A program made the translations under genes and the position numbers. From Staphylococcus schweitzeri (lineage in GTDB: Bacteria > Bacillota > Bacilli > Staphylococcales > Staphylococcaceae), in the NCBI RefSeq assembly GCF_002902405.1, contig NZ_PPQS01000034.1, forward strand, positions 101,728 through 165,727: 64,000 bases of DNA, given 5' to 3'. The notes under the pieces were generated by a model. That model was not told where the DNA came from. It did no database searches and saw only the letters and a program-made list of their open reading frames with translations. Shown here in pieces: positions 42,963-55,399 of this stretch; positions within the stretch are counted from its first letter, which is position 1; each line of letters starts with the position of its first letter.

Positions 42963-43656
42963 GTTAAAACATGTGACTTTTGGTTATAATAAAAAGCAGA
43001 TGGTGCTACAAGATATCAATATTACTATACCTGATGGAGAAAATGTTGGTATTTTAGGCGAAAGTGGTTGTGGTAAAAGTACGCTCGCTTCATTGGTTCT
43101 TGGCTTATTTAAACCTGTTAGAGGAGAAATTTACTTAAGTGACAATGCTGTGTTACCGATTTTCCAACACCCTTTAACTAGCTTTAATCCTGATTGGACG
43201 ATTGAGACCTCATTAAAAGAAGCGTTATATTATTACAGAGGACTAACTGATAATACCGCGCAGAATCAATTATTAATACAACATTTATCTACTTTTGAGT
43301 TGAACGCGCAATTATTGACTAAATTACCAAGCGAAGTGAGTGGTGGACAATTACAAAGATTTAATGTCATGCGTTCGTTATTAGTACAGCCTCGCGTTTT
43401 AATATGTGATGAGATAACTTCAAATTTAGATGTTATCGCTGAACAAAATGTAATAAATATATTAAAAGCGCAAACGATTACGAACTTAAATCATTTTATC
43501 GTTATTTCTCATGATTTATCCGTGTTACAACGCTTAGTTAATAGAATTATCGTTCTTAAGGATGGCATGATAGTCGATGATTTTACAATAGAGGAATTAT
43601 TTAATGTTGATAGACACCCTTATACAAAAGAATTAGTGCAAGCATTTTCATATTAG
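42955..43656 (+). CDS. nikE: Nickel/peptide ABC transporter ATPase NikE (Opp2F)
   Basis: A 233-residue ATPase with Walker A GESGCGKST, the signature VSGGQLQRFNVM and Walker B VLICDEITSNLDV; the usual DEPTSALD is changed to DEITSNLD, but the catalytic Glu remains. It ends in HPYTKELVQAF, the family tail. It forms a heterodimer with NikD. Last gene of the nik unit. No strong terminator follows within 100 bases. Confidence 0.85.
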   Translation: MIELKHVTFGYNKKQMVLQDINITIPDGENVGILGESGCGKSTLASLVLGLFKPVRGEIYLSDNAVLPIFQHPLTSFNPDWTIETSLKEALYYYRGLTDNTAQNQLLIQHLSTFELNAQLLTKLPSEVSGGQLQRFNVMRSLLVQPRVLICDEITSNLDVIAEQNVINILKAQTITNLNHFIVISHDLSVLQRLVNRIIVLKDGMIVDDFTIEELFNVDRHPYTKELVQAFSY

Positions 43657-43764
43657 TTATTTAAGAATGCGATAATTCTAGACTTATTTTAAAATATAGA
43701 TAAATCAAGTTTATTAATCTAGACACTTATCGATTTTATTTTCTTTATTTAAAAATAATAATAA

Positions 43765-44245
43765 AAAGGAGTATCATTAAGGGGATTACTTGATATTGCA
43801 AGTATTCGTTCTATAGAAAGAGGTTTTAATTATTATCAAAGTGAATGCGTCATTAACTTAAAATCATTTTCAGAAACGCAGCATGAGGCTGAAGTAAAGG
43901 GCGGTGGTAACAAAGTATATCGTTGTTATATTGATATGGAACATCCTAGAAAATCCAAATGTAATTGTCCTCATGCTGATGGAAGACGAGTGATATGTAA
44001 ACATATGATTGCATTATTATTTACAGCTAGTCCAGAAGAAGCAAATAAACATATAATCATGTTAAACGAAGTTGAAGAAGACTATCACTTACGTAGAAAT
44101 ATGTGGATTGATTCCCTTAAATGATATGAGTGAAGAAGAACTCCGCGATGCATATTTAAACATGTTAATTGAACATGGATAAATGGCAGAATTATTTGGA
44201 TTAGATGAAGAAGATTTATTTGAAGATGAAGACGAATTCTATTAA
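43765..44245 (+). pseudogene. Decayed SWIM zinc-finger protein gene
   Basis: An open frame from about 43768 reads LDIASIRSIERGFNYYQSE..., and contains a complete SWIM zinc finger CNCPHADGRRVICKHM (Cys-X-Cys-Xn-Cys-X-His), ending in a stop at 44122-44124. An AAAAGGAG site precedes it, but no in-frame ATG, GTG or TTG lies at the right distance (the codon there is TTA). Continuing one frame over, the text goes on without a break in sense: NDMSEEELRDAYLNMLIEHG, then a stop, then MAELFGLDEEDLFEDEDEFY. Loss of start, a frameshift and a nonsense codon indicate a pseudogene. The piece starting at ATG 43936 could still be translated. Confidence 0.7.
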
Positions 44246-44297
44246 AAACACCCCCTATTAAATGATAATGATTATCAATTGATAGGGGGATGTTTTT
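44244..44297. terminator. Hairpin terminator with perfect Fur-box palindrome in the loop
   Basis: AAAAACACCCCCTAT pairs with ATAGGGGGATGTTTTT (one bulged A) and has T-runs on both strands; it separates the SWIM pseudogene (+) from the HAD phosphatase gene (-). Its loop contains TGATAATGATTATCA (44263-44277), a perfect 7-1-7 palindrome identical to the Fur consensus. Confidence 0.8.
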
Positions 44298-45063
44298 ATA
44301 CATATAAATTTAATGAACTGCAAATAGCTTGGGCATGACTATCTATATGTGTTACATGATCCAATTTCAATATTGTATGTGTATAATCTTCTGATGGCCC
44401 TACAATATAGCCATTAGTAGCATATTGTAGCATGATAATATCATTGTGATCATTACCAAATGCTATATATTCAACATCTTTACCATATATGTATTGTAGT
44501 GCTGTATATTTATTAATATTTTGCGCTGTAATATCAATATTAAACTCATTTGAATGATGAATCATTTCCAATTCTTGATGGTATTTATTTAGCTCGTCTA
44601 ATATAGTTGTAATTTGTTCCGGGTCTATATTTAATAAAATAATCTTGATTGGCGTGTCGATATTTGCAACATTAATACAACTGGCCAGCTTATGTGGATC
44701 TAAGCGCTCAAAAATCGCGTTCTCAGCGTCTAATTTAGCAGCATAATTCCAATCATCATCGATAATATAATCTAATTCATATTTTTGTATTATTCGTAAG
44801 ATATGATGATATGTATAAGCTTGAATTGGCTTGATAACTGAAATATTTGATTGCTGTGAAATCATAGCACCATTTGCGCCAATTAATGTGTGCTGATGAA
44901 ATACTGATGGTAAAACTGGCAACAAATCACGAATCGGTCGTGCAGATGCAAATATAAGTTCATGACCAGCATTTTGTAATTGTAACAATGCATCAATGAT
45001 TGATGGATTAATTGATTTACCATTAAAACAAAGTGTACCATCAATATCAAATACAAACTTCAT
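44296..45063 (-). CDS. Cof-type HAD-superfamily phosphatase
   Basis: A 255-residue HAD hydrolase. Motif I is FDIDGTL (nucleophile Asp6 and Asp8), motif II in LIFASARP, and motif IV AFGNDHNDIIML near 217. A large C2-type cap domain (about 80-185) puts it in the Cof/YkrA subgroup, which dephosphorylates small molecules such as sugar phosphates or cofactors; the substrate is unknown. TTGGAG precedes the ATG at 45063. The gene seems to be a single unit. Confidence 0.9.
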   Translation of the reverse strand: MKFVFDIDGTLCFNGKSINPSIIDALLQLQNAGHELIFASARPIRDLLPVLPSVFHQHTLIGANGAMISQQSNISVIKPIQAYTYHHILRIIQKYELDYIIDDDWNYAAKLDAENAIFERLDPHKLASCINVANIDTPIKIILLNIDPEQITTILDELNKYHQELEMIHHSNEFNIDITAQNINKYTALQYIYGKDVEYIAFGNDHNDIIMLQYATNGYIVGPSEDYTHTILKLDHVTHIDSHAQAICSSLNLYV

Positions 45064-45066
45064 CAA

Positions 45067-45710
<644 letters not shown>

Positions 45711-45719
<9 letters not shown>

Positions 45720-45750
45720 AAGAGCCTATAGTATCAATAACTATAAGCCC
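45711..45750 (-). terminator. femAB terminator
   Basis: On the minus strand GGGCTTATAGT pairs (with G-U) to ACTATAGGCTC around a short loop and is followed by TTTTTTATGC. It lies 16 bases past the femB stop. Confidence 0.8.
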
Positions 45751-45765
45751 TAACATCATTTACAT

Positions 45766-47043
<1,278 letters not shown>

Positions 47044-48306
47044 CTAAAAAATTCTATCTTTAACTTTTTTAAGTGCGGTATATGCTGCATAAACAGGTTT
47101 ATTAATTGGTTTAATAAAGTCACCAACATATTCAATAATTTCAGCATTGTAACCTTTTTTGAATTTAACTACACCAGCATCTTCAGCATCTTCTGTAAAT
47201 TTACCACTAACACCATAGAAATTATAACGGTCAATGCCATGATTTAATGCATAATTAATCATTTCCCATTGCACTGCATAACTTCCGGCAAAATGACGGA
47301 AAGCATTTGATGTTCCACCAGCGTAATAAACAACTTCAAATGGATTGATAAAGAAGAAACCAGCAGAAATAGGTAATTCATTACCATGTTCTTCTTGTAG
47401 ACGTTTACCTTCTTCAATCTTTTGCTCATTCGCATCAAGTTGTTGTTGTAAGTTATCTCGCTTGTTATGCGCTTTTTTGTTTTCAGGACGTTTTTCAATA
47501 TCCTTTAATGCTTTATTTAAATCTTTATTTAAAATATCACGCTCTTCATTTAGTTCTTTAATATATTCATCAAAATTGATATACGCTAAAGGCACTAACA
47601 CACGGTCTTTGTAATATTTTAAGCGATTGTAATAAAACTTGTCATCACGATCAGCAAAAGCTTTTGATTCTGACGTATCTTCCATAAATGATCTAAAAAT
47701 TGGTAGTTCTTCTTCAGATAAATATCTTACTTTAACACCATTCTTTTTAACTTTTTTCGTATTTCTTTTTCTAAGTCCATCCATATTTTTAATGATGTCA
47801 TCTGCTGTTTTATCTTTTAAATCTAACACTGAGTGATAACGAATTTGTAGCACAGGATCAAATCCTTTATGGAATCCAGTATGTTCAAATCCTAAGTTAC
47901 TCATTTTATCAAAGAACCAATCATTACCAGCATTACCTGTAATCTCGCCATCATGATTCAAGTATTGATATGGTAAATATGGATCGATATGTAGGTATAG
48001 ACAACGATGTTTTTTAACATATTTTGATAATTCATTAAAGAAAAAGTGTACGAGTTCTTGATTTTCATAATCAATCACTGGACCGCGATTTGAATAAAAA
48101 TACTTGAACACTTTCATAACAGGTACAGCAGTAAGCAAACAGGCTGCAATAACCTCATTATTATTGTCTTTTATTCCCACTAAATGTGTTTCATAACCTT
48201 CAGCAAGCTTTAACTCATAGTGACCAACAGTTTGCGTGAAATGACTGTATGGCATGCTATCCGTAAAGGCACCAAACTCTTTAGCTGTTAAATTTGTAAA
48301 CTTCAT
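47044..48306 (-). CDS. femA: Aminoacyltransferase FemA (pentaglycine bridge, Gly2-Gly3)
   Basis: The 420-residue FemA, which adds glycines 2 and 3 to the bridge and is needed for full methicillin resistance. The N-terminal domain (1-245) and the second globular domain are joined by the antiparallel coiled-coil arm (about 246-307, rich in Lys, Glu, Asn and Gln). The first ATG of the frame (48312) is only two bases from the AGGAG site; the second, at 48306, fits spacing and the known length. It forms an operon with femB. Confidence 0.97.
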   Translation of the reverse strand: MKFTNLTAKEFGAFTDSMPYSHFTQTVGHYELKLAEGYETHLVGIKDNNNEVIAACLLTAVPVMKVFKYFYSNRGPVIDYENQELVHFFFNELSKYVKKHRCLYLHIDPYLPYQYLNHDGEITGNAGNDWFFDKMSNLGFEHTGFHKGFDPVLQIRYHSVLDLKDKTADDIIKNMDGLRKRNTKKVKKNGVKVRYLSEEELPIFRSFMEDTSESKAFADRDDKFYYNRLKYYKDRVLVPLAYINFDEYIKELNEERDILNKDLNKALKDIEKRPENKKAHNKRDNLQQQLDANEQKIEEGKRLQEEHGNELPISAGFFFINPFEVVYYAGGTSNAFRHFAGSYAVQWEMINYALNHGIDRYNFYGVSGKFTEDAEDAGVVKFKKGYNAEIIEYVGDFIKPINKPVYAAYTALKKVKDRIF

Positions 48307-48499
48307 TATCATTACTCCTATTTGTCTCTCGTTAATTTCATTTCCTTATTCGCAGCATTTTATCTTTCGCCCTCTGCAAATATCAAAAATAATAAATCTA
48401 ATCTAAATAAGTATACAATAGTTAATGTTAAAACTAAAACATAAACGCATTAATTGTATATAGTTTTGTGGTGAAATTTAGATTTTTGCATACAATTTC

Positions 48500-48541
48500 A
48501 AAAAAAGTAATATGAACGTTTGGGTTTGCTCATATTACTTT
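48500..48541 (-). terminator. trp operon terminator
   Basis: AAGTAATATGA pairs with TCATATTACTT around a loop of 14 bases; on the minus strand it is followed by a TTTTTTG run. It lies about 90 bases after the trpA stop and before femA. Confidence 0.85.
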
Positions 48542-48627
48542 TGAAAAGTTGCTATTCAGTTTTATAATTTACCGTTTTATATGACTTTTAAACAGCATTA
48601 AGCTATTTTATATTAAATCAATGAATC

Positions 48628-49356
48628 TTAATTGTTCAATGCATGCTGGATAGATTGTAAATATTCAATGATTTCTTCACGCGTGTTAGCTTTAAATCGC
48701 TTAACGATTTCACTACCAATAACGATACCATCTGCAACCTCTTTTATATCTGCAACATGTTGTGGTGTTCTTATGCCAAATCCTGCGACAACTGGCACAT
48801 TGGCTATCGCTTTAATTGATTCAATTTTTTGTTTTAATTCTGGATGAAAGGCACCGTTTTGTCCTGTCGTCGCATTCATCGTTACAGTGTATATAAAGCC
48901 TTCCGCATGAGATACAATATCTTTTATACGTTTGTCATCAGTAGTCATAGCAACTAACGATATGATTTTGACGCCATAGTGACTAAATTGTTGTTTTAAG
49001 CGCTGTGATAATTCATATGGTAAATCAGGAATAATTAAGCCGTAGACACCGGTATCTCGACATTTTTCAAAAAACGCTTGTTCTCCATAATGACAAATAA
49101 TATTATAATACGTCATTAATACATAATGACACTTAATTTGATTACCGTGTCTTTCTAATTGCTCAAAAATATAATCTATCGTGATGCCTTGTTTAATCGC
49201 TTGTTGACCTGCTTCCATGATAACTGGACCATCAGCAACCGGATCTGAGAAAGGTACGCCAATTTCAATGATATCTGCACCATTTTCACTTAACAATGTT
49301 GCATTTTCAATCAAGTCTTTGTTGCCCATAATATAAGGTATAAATAATTTAGTCAT
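48628..49356 (-). CDS. trpA: Tryptophan synthase alpha chain
   Basis: A 242-residue TIM-barrel subunit that splits indole-3-glycerol phosphate into indole and glyceraldehyde 3-phosphate. The catalytic Glu lies in [16 protein letters not shown] (about 31-46), and Asp in LIIPDLPYE. The frame is open further upstream inside trpB, but ATG 49356 gives the usual length, with CGAGG as ribosome site. It overlaps the trpB end by eight bases. Last gene of the trp operon. Confidence 0.96.
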   Translation of the reverse strand: MTKLFIPYIMGNKDLIENATLLSENGADIIEIGVPFSDPVADGPVIMEAGQQAIKQGITIDYIFEQLERHGNQIKCHYVLMTYYNIICHYGEQAFFEKCRDTGVYGLIIPDLPYELSQRLKQQFSHYGVKIISLVAMTTDDKRIKDIVSHAEGFIYTVTMNATTGQNGAFHPELKQKIESIKAIANVPVVAGFGIRTPQHVADIKEVADGIVIGSEIVKRFKANTREEIIEYLQSIQHALNN

Positions 49357-50563
49357 TTGTAAGACCTCGCTCTGCCATATATTGTCTAATTGTTTCCATA
49401 TCTTTATCGCCACGTCCAGAAATAGTTACTACAATAATGTCTTCTTTCGACATCGTAGGAGCTAGTCTTTCAACATAACTCAGTGCATGTGCACTTTCGA
49501 TTGCAGGTATAATACCTTCATGTTTTGTAAAGTTGATTAAAGCATTCATTGCTTGTGTATCACTTGCATTTTCAAAAGTTACTCTACCAATGTCGTGGTA
49601 ATAAGAATGTTCTGGTCCAATACCAGGATAATCGAGTCCTGCTGAAATAGAATGTGCTAGTTGCACTTGACCACTTTCATCTTGAATTAAATACATTTTA
49701 GTACCATGTAATACGCCAGGTGAGCCTTTGCCAATTGCAAGTGCATGTTTATCAGTATCCTCGCCTTGACCTGCGGCTTCAACACCGTATAACGCAACAT
49801 CATCTTTAATAAATGGATAAAATGTTCCGATTGCATTTGAGCCACCACCGATACATGCTACAATTGCATCCGGAAGTCGTCCTTCTTTCTTCAATATCTG
49901 TGATTTTATTTCTTTACCAATGACACTTTGAAAATCTCTAACAATCGTTGGGAATGGGTCTGGACCTAATGCAGAACCTAATAAATAATGTGTGTCATCT
50001 ACATGACTCACCCAATATTGCAATGCTTTATTAACAGCATCCGATAAAGTCCCTTGACCGTCTTCAACTGCAACAACCTTTGCACCAAGTAATTCCATTC
50101 TAAATACATTAAGTTGTTGTCGTTTAATATCCTCACTTCCCATAAAGACAACAAGTTCCATATCAAATAATGCAGCAACCGTAGCACTAGCTACACCATG
50201 TTGACCCGCACCAGTTTCAGCAACAAGCTTCTTCTTCCCCATTCTTTTAGCGAGCAACGCTTGACCTAACGCATTATTAATTTTATGTGCGCCTGTATGA
50301 TTTAGATCCTCTCGTTTCAAATATATTTTAGCGCCACCTAGGCTTTCAGTATATGATGCAGCATATGTAAGTGGTGTCGCACGTCCTACATACTCTGATA
50401 AATAGTATTCCAGTTCCCTTTGAAATTTTGGGTCTGCTTTTGCTTCTTTATAAGCATTTTTCAACTCAATAATTGCCGGCATTAATGTTTCTGGAACATA
50501 TTGCCCTCCGTATTCACCAAAGAAACCTAATTCATCTGCTTCTGTTTGTATTTCTTTATTCAT
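49349..50563 (-). CDS. trpB: Tryptophan synthase beta chain
   Basis: A 404-residue PLP enzyme joining indole and serine to tryptophan. The PLP lysine is in [15 protein letters not shown] (about 85-99), and the phosphate-binding glycine loop is [10 protein letters not shown]. The first residues ([18 protein letters not shown]) are the family signature. It overlaps trpF by eight bases upstream and trpA by eight downstream, so translation is coupled. Confidence 0.97.
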   Translation of the reverse strand: MNKEIQTEADELGFFGEYGGQYVPETLMPAIIELKNAYKEAKADPKFQRELEYYLSEYVGRATPLTYAASYTESLGGAKIYLKREDLNHTGAHKINNALGQALLAKRMGKKKLVAETGAGQHGVASATVAALFDMELVVFMGSEDIKRQQLNVFRMELLGAKVVAVEDGQGTLSDAVNKALQYWVSHVDDTHYLLGSALGPDPFPTIVRDFQSVIGKEIKSQILKKEGRLPDAIVACIGGGSNAIGTFYPFIKDDVALYGVEAAGQGEDTDKHALAIGKGSPGVLHGTKMYLIQDESGQVQLAHSISAGLDYPGIGPEHSYYHDIGRVTFENASDTQAMNALINFTKHEGIIPAIESAHALSYVERLAPTMSKEDIIVVTISGRGDKDMETIRQYMAERGLTND

Positions 50564-51188
50564 TTTCTCTGTCTCCTTTCACAATATTTACAATTGCTGT
50601 CATTTTTTCTATATCTTTTCGCCCATCTACTTCTATACCTGATGCAAGATCAAAACCTTGATGTGATAATTTTAGTTGATTAACTGTTTGAATATTTTCG
50701 GAGTTAATGCCACCTGCTATCAAGTAAGGTATGTCTTTTATGTGCTTCAAAATAGTCCAGTCATATGTTTGACCGGTACCACCATACGACACTGAGGGTG
50801 TGTCGATAATAAATAATTCTACGAACCTTTTATATTTATTTATGTTTTGGATTATATTTTCATCTGCAGCTAAAGCTTTAGTGATTTTAATGCTTGAATA
50901 TTTCTTTTTAATTTCCTGAATAAAATCAATAGATTCTGTGCCGTGTAACTGTATTGTGTTAATTGGCGTATTGCTTAATACGTGTTCAATAGTTGTTAAA
51001 TCAGGATTTACCATGACACATACTGTATCAATATGTTCTGGAACAGCAGACGCTAACTTTTTAATTTGGGTAATTGTTTGATGCCTTTTACTTTTTTCAT
51101 AATGGATGAAACCTATCGCATCTATAGATAATTGACTGGCCGCTGTAACATCCTTAATTGATGTAAAGCCACAAAATTTCAATTTCAT
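50556..51188 (-). CDS. trpF: Phosphoribosylanthranilate isomerase
   Basis: A 210-residue TIM-barrel isomerase. Catalytic Cys is in [10 protein letters not shown] (Cys6), the catalytic Asp in FIIDTPS (about 125), and the phosphate loop is AGGINSENI. It converts phosphoribosyl-anthranilate to the ribulose form. Two adjacent ATGs exist (51191, 51188); both overlap the trpC stop. Confidence 0.95.
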   Translation of the reverse strand: MKLKFCGFTSIKDVTAASQLSIDAIGFIHYEKSKRHQTITQIKKLASAVPEHIDTVCVMVNPDLTTIEHVLSNTPINTIQLHGTESIDFIQEIKKKYSSIKITKALAADENIIQNINKYKRFVELFIIDTPSVSYGGTGQTYDWTILKHIKDIPYLIAGGINSENIQTVNQLKLSHQGFDLASGIEVDGRKDIEKMTAIVNIVKGDRENE

Positions 51189-51970
51189 CATGACTTCACC
51201 TTTTGCATTTTCAGTTGTGGTAAAAATTCAGATAGATTGTCACAACGCATAAGTGCCTCACCTATTAGTAAGCCATCGATACCACTATGCAAGATTTTTC
51301 TTACATCAGATGCATCGTGAATACCACTTTCAGAAATATAATAATGATTTGGTTTTTTATTTTCTAAAATAGTATTTGTATGTTCCACATTTGTGACAAA
51401 TCGTTTTAAGTCCCTGTTATTTACACCAATCAATTTAGCATTAACCTTATAGGCACGTTCTAATTCATGGCGATCATGTACTTCAACTAACACTTCTAAA
51501 TTTTGCGATATAGCGTAGTTATATAAATCTTTCAATTGTTTATCCGATAAGATGTTAACGATCAATAAAATCATAGATGCGCCAGCTTGTTTAGCAACAT
51601 CAATTTGAAGCGGATCTATAATAAAGTCTTTACACAATACCGGAAGTGTCGTCTTTGTTGTTAATTCTTGTAAGCGTTCAAAACTGCCACCAAAGTATTT
51701 TTCATCTGTTAAAATAGAAACTGCATTTGCACCATATTGGTCATAATCTGAGATTTGTTGCGATAAATCTCGTTCAGGTAAGTCATTTACTGTAGGACTC
51801 TTCGATTTGATTTCTGCAATAATTGCTAGCTTTGGTTCCTGTTCAATTGCGTTTATAAAAGATTTTTTATTCTGAATCTTCACACTTTTCAAGGTATTAA
51901 GTTTGTCTTGATAATAGCCATTTTGTAAAAGTGACTGTTTATATTTAACAATTTCTGCTAAAATTGTCAT
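51188..51970 (-). CDS. trpC: Indole-3-glycerol phosphate synthase
   Basis: A 260-residue TIM-barrel enzyme. Active-site Lys residues lie in AEIKSKSPT and LCKDFIID, and Asn/Glu in VNNRDL and ISESGI. It closes the indole ring. The frame could start three codons earlier with GTG, but GAGAGGTGA sits properly for the ATG at 51970, which gives the known length. It starts one base after the trpD stop. Confidence 0.95.
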   Translation of the reverse strand: MTILAEIVKYKQSLLQNGYYQDKLNTLKSVKIQNKKSFINAIEQEPKLAIIAEIKSKSPTVNDLPERDLSQQISDYDQYGANAVSILTDEKYFGGSFERLQELTTKTTLPVLCKDFIIDPLQIDVAKQAGASMILLIVNILSDKQLKDLYNYAISQNLEVLVEVHDRHELERAYKVNAKLIGVNNRDLKRFVTNVEHTNTILENKKPNHYYISESGIHDASDVRKILHSGIDGLLIGEALMRCDNLSEFLPQLKMQKVKS

Positions 51971-51971
51971 A

Positions 51972-52970
51972 TTATTCACCTCTCATTTGATGGTATTTTT
52001 TCAATGCTTCACCATTATCAATCAATGTAGTTGCAAGTTCTATGCCTTCTGCGATGGTATCCACTTTCTCTGCAACATAAAGGCTTAAACCCGCATTTAG
52101 TAAGACAACATCACGTCGACTTGACTGATCTTTCCCATTCAAGATATTAAGGGAGATTGCTAAATTTTCTTCAGGTGAACCGCCTTTAAAATCGCTGTTC
52201 GGCGCATATTTCAAACCATAATCAGTCGCATTTAATGTGTAATTTCTGATTTCTCCATCTTCAGTCAATTCATATATCAAATTATCACCAGATAATGTTG
52301 CTTCATCCATACCATTTGCACCATGTAAAACGATTGCACGTTTTCTACCTAAATCTTTAATCGTTTTAGCAACTAACTTTAATTTTGTAGGATTAAAGAC
52401 GCCTACCATTTGATACGTTAAGTGATATGGATTAATTAATGGACCCACAAGGTTTAATATTGTAGGCTTCCCAATCATTTTTCTAACTGGTTGCATATAC
52501 TTCATAATTGGATATGATTCAGTTGCACCAATAAATACAAGGCCTTTTTCATTTAATTGGTTAGGTGTATCATCAACAGTTGTTGTTTGTATGTGCATTT
52601 GATTTAACAAATCCGTACTACCTGAATTTGAGGTAATGCTTTTATTACCATGTTTAATGACTTTAACACCAGCACTTGCTACGACAAAAGCAACAGTTGT
52701 TGAAATATTGAAACTATTTGAATTGTCACCACCTGTGCCGCACACACACATAGCACCTTCATAACATGGTTGATGCGGATACATTGTATTAATTAAGCTA
52801 CGTACAATATATGTTAATTCTTGTTGTTGAATTTCTCGCTCCGAATACGAACTAAGTAATTCATATTTAATATCCGTTCCAATACTAGGAGAAATAAGTA
52901 TATCAATTAGTTCTTTAATGTCGCTTTCAAGTAATATAGTTTCAGTTTTTATTCTTGTAAGTAATGTCAT
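51972..52970 (-). CDS. trpD: Anthranilate phosphoribosyltransferase
   Basis: A 332-residue transferase. PRPP-binding glycine loop [15 protein letters not shown] (about 75-89) and [15 protein letters not shown] (about 103-117) match the family. It attaches phosphoribose to anthranilate. An ATG three codons earlier (52979) touches the AAAGG site; the ATG at 52970 is well spaced. It follows trpG closely. The trpG glutaminase is separate, not fused as in E. coli. Confidence 0.95.
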   Translation of the reverse strand: MTLLTRIKTETILLESDIKELIDILISPSIGTDIKYELLSSYSEREIQQQELTYIVRSLINTMYPHQPCYEGAMCVCGTGGDNSNSFNISTTVAFVVASAGVKVIKHGNKSITSNSGSTDLLNQMHIQTTTVDDTPNQLNEKGLVFIGATESYPIMKYMQPVRKMIGKPTILNLVGPLINPYHLTYQMVGVFNPTKLKLVAKTIKDLGRKRAIVLHGANGMDEATLSGDNLIYELTEDGEIRNYTLNATDYGLKYAPNSDFKGGSPEENLAISLNILNGKDQSSRRDVVLLNAGLSLYVAEKVDTIAEGIELATTLIDNGEALKKYHQMRGE

Positions 52971-52975
52971 TGAAG

Positions 52976-53542
52976 TCATCCTTTCTTCACTAGATTAATA
53001 AAATTTGTAATTATTTTTACACCATAGTCTGTAGCAAATGATTCAGGATGGTACTGAATACCATAATGCGGTCTTTCTTTATGCTCGAATGATTGTATAC
53101 AATCATCAGTACGTCCAGTAATTTTCAACTCTTCTGGAAAATTGTCAGGATTACTTATTAATGAATGATATCTCATAATTAAAAACTGTTCTGGTACATC
53201 TTGATATAACACTTTGTGAGTATTTGAAGTGATACTTATAGTATCAACTTTGCCGTGCATAACCTTGTCGCCTTTAATCACTTCTCCACCGTAGTAACAA
53301 GTCAGTGCCTGAGCCCCTAAACAAATACCTAAAATGGGTTTGTGTTGATAGGTTGATATGATTTTCATTAACTGTTGATCGTCTAATGGATGCCCTGGAC
53401 CAGGAGATATAATAACAGCGTCCACCGATTGATTCAGCACATTATCATCATCAGGGTATTGAACAATGACGTCAGCATGTTGAGCAACAATATCCACTAA
53501 GTTATACGTAAAGGAATCATAATTATCTACAACTAAAATCAT
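52976..53542 (-). CDS. trpG: Anthranilate synthase component II (glutamine amidotransferase)
   Basis: A 188-residue class I glutaminase. The nucleophile Cys is in GICLGAQAL (about residue 77), the oxyanion loop SPGPGHPLD lies near 49-57, and the His/Glu pair is in [10 protein letters not shown] near the end. It feeds ammonia to TrpE. It overlaps trpE by four bases (start within the trpE stop region). Confidence 0.96.
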   Translation of the reverse strand: MILVVDNYDSFTYNLVDIVAQHADVIVQYPDDDNVLNQSVDAVIISPGPGHPLDDQQLMKIISTYQHKPILGICLGAQALTCYYGGEVIKGDKVMHGKVDTISITSNTHKVLYQDVPEQFLIMRYHSLISNPDNFPEELKITGRTDDCIQSFEHKERPHYGIQYHPESFATDYGVKIITNFINLVKKG

Positions 53543-54945
53543 GGGCTCACCTCCAATAAGCTTTTAGCTTTCAATTTCGTTTCATTCAGTTCTTTTTCAG
53601 GAATAGAATCATATACAACTCCACAACCAGCTTCTACGTTGATATACTGCTCATCTATCATCATCGTTCGAATTGCTAATGCAAAATCTAAGTTATGATT
53701 ACAATTTATGTATCCAACACCACCACTATAAACGCCTCGTTTATGTGGATATTGTTCATATATTCTTTCAATTGCACGTAATTTTGGTGCACCTGAAACG
53801 GTACCTGTTGGTAATAAATTCGCAATAACTGTCATTGGTGATAAATTTTGATTTATTCTACCTGTGATTTCACTTACGATATGCATAACATGTTCATATT
53901 TTTCAATAACCATTAATTTAGTAATTTTTGAGGTACCGATTTTACTTACTCTATGAATGTCATTACGCCCTAAATCAACAAGCATACGATGTTCACTACA
54001 TTCTTTAGGATCGTTAAGTAGTTGTTTCATATTCTCATTATCTATTTGTGTCGTCTCACCACGTTGAATCGTACCTGCAATAGGATTAGTTGTTACAATT
54101 TGATCTTTGACACTTACGAAACTTTCGGGAGAACTACCGACAATATAGGGTTTATCGATATTAAGATAATACATATATGGACTTGGGTTTTGTCGTTTTA
54201 AATTTTGATACAGTTGAAACGTAAGTTGATTTAAATGCTGACTAGCATGATGCGCATATTTGTAAATTCTTGATGGCACAACTTGGAACATATCCCCTTC
54301 TGTTATTTTCTCTTTGAAATACTGAATCATTTCGATAAATCTTTCTTCAGAAATATTTGATTGAATTTCTTTAGTTTTAAAATCAAAATCTTGTGTAGGC
54401 ATGAATGGTTGGATTTTAGTTAAGTCTTCGATAGACTTATTAACTCGATTCTCAAGATCTGATTTTGTTGCATTTGAAAATTGATTCGTCGCGATGATAT
54501 ATAACTCGTCTTTGTAATGGTCAAATACATAAACTTGTTCAACCATATATAACCTTACATCGTGCTGCTTGTGATCTTCTAATTGTATTGATTTCAATTT
54601 AGGAAATTCATGTCTTACTAAATCAAAGCTACACGTCCCAACATATCCAGATATAAACGGTAATGACTTAAGTTGCTCATCTTGAATATTGTGATAGTCT
54701 TCATTTATTTTAGTCGTTAAATAATGATACGGTCTTTCAGAGATTTGATACGACTCTTTTAAAGTGCTTACTGATAATACATCATTATCTAAAGTTAAAG
54801 TGCCATAAATATCAAAAATGACTATAGAATATCTCCCTTTAGTTTGTTGCTGATTTGTACTTTCCAAAATAATCTTCTTGGAATGAAGTTGTGCTAAAAC
54901 TTCTGGCGTTACATTTGCTTTTATTTTTTTATAAAATATATCCAT
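53539..54945 (-). CDS. trpE: Anthranilate synthase component I
   Basis: A 468-residue chorismate-using enzyme. The chorismate-binding domain (about 205-465) shows FQVVPSRIY, PIAGTIQRG, DLGRNDIHRVS, LLPTGTVSGAPKLRA and GAGGVVYDS-like VEAGCGVVYDS. It turns chorismate and ammonia into anthranilate. The N-terminal feedback site LESTNQQQT differs from the common LLES motif only in flanks, so tryptophan inhibition is likely. It is the first gene of trpEGDCFBA and lies behind two T-boxes. Confidence 0.96.
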   Translation of the reverse strand: MDIFYKKIKANVTPEVLAQLHSKKIILESTNQQQTKGRYSIVIFDIYGTLTLDNDVLSVSTLKESYQISERPYHYLTTKINEDYHNIQDEQLKSLPFISGYVGTCSFDLVRHEFPKLKSIQLEDHKQHDVRLYMVEQVYVFDHYKDELYIIATNQFSNATKSDLENRVNKSIEDLTKIQPFMPTQDFDFKTKEIQSNISEERFIEMIQYFKEKITEGDMFQVVPSRIYKYAHHASQHLNQLTFQLYQNLKRQNPSPYMYYLNIDKPYIVGSSPESFVSVKDQIVTTNPIAGTIQRGETTQIDNENMKQLLNDPKECSEHRMLVDLGRNDIHRVSKIGTSKITKLMVIEKYEHVMHIVSEITGRINQNLSPMTVIANLLPTGTVSGAPKLRAIERIYEQYPHKRGVYSGGVGYINCNHNLDFALAIRTMMIDEQYINVEAGCGVVYDSIPEKELNETKLKAKSLLEVSP

Positions 54946-54962
54946 TCTTTACGCTCCTTTCT

Positions 54963-55165
54963 AAAAAAACGTCAGCATCCTTATCAATATAAAGGACGCT
55001 GACGCGTGGTACCACCTAAATTAACCGAATATTCGAAATATTCATAGTTCACTCTTTACTATATATAAATTTTCTGTTGCAGACAAAACCCAATTTCATT
55101 AATCTCGGTGTTAGTTCACATCATCCACTAACTTTCTGTTGCTACCTTTAATTAACTACTACATT
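54963..55165 (-). promoter_or_regulatory. Tryptophan T-box riboswitch, proximal copy
   Basis: The minus strand has the T-box core AGGTGGTACCACG (55005-55017), a terminator CGTCAGC..GGATGC-type stem (54970-55004, CGTCAGCATCC with GGACGCTGACG) with a following U-run, and an upstream Stem I with the specifier TGG (complement of 55090-55092) in the context GAAATTGGG. Uncharged tRNA-Trp should pair with the specifier and the T-box and favour read-through into trpE, which starts 18 bases later. Confidence 0.88.
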
Positions 55166-55175
55166 TTGTCTAAAT

Positions 55176-55375
55176 AAAAAGACACCACATAACGCATATA
55201 CCTGTAAGGACGCGTTACCGTGGTGCCACCTTAGTTAACATAATTCATGTTCACTTTCAAAAATTCATTCAATTGTTTTCCAAAGTCCAATTCACAAGAT
55301 ATGGCGTGCTAATTCCCATCACCCATTAGCTTTCTATTTGCTACGTTTCATATCTGCTACTATTTCTTTAGAAAA
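55176..55375 (-). promoter_or_regulatory. Tryptophan T-box riboswitch, distal copy
   Basis: A second full T-box lies directly upstream of the first on the same leader. The T-box core AAGGTGGCACCACGG is at 55218-55232, and the specifier TGG (complement of 55287-55289) in GAATTGGAC. Its terminator pairs GGCACCACGGTAACGC with GCGTTATGTGGTGTC (55181-55227) and exits to TTTTTATTT. Stem I with the GATATGAAACG and AGTAGC parts lies at about 55330-55372. Both copies read tryptophan, so two terminators must be passed to reach trpE. Confidence 0.88.
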
Positions 55376-55399
55376 TTCTAATTATTTTTATAGTTCATT

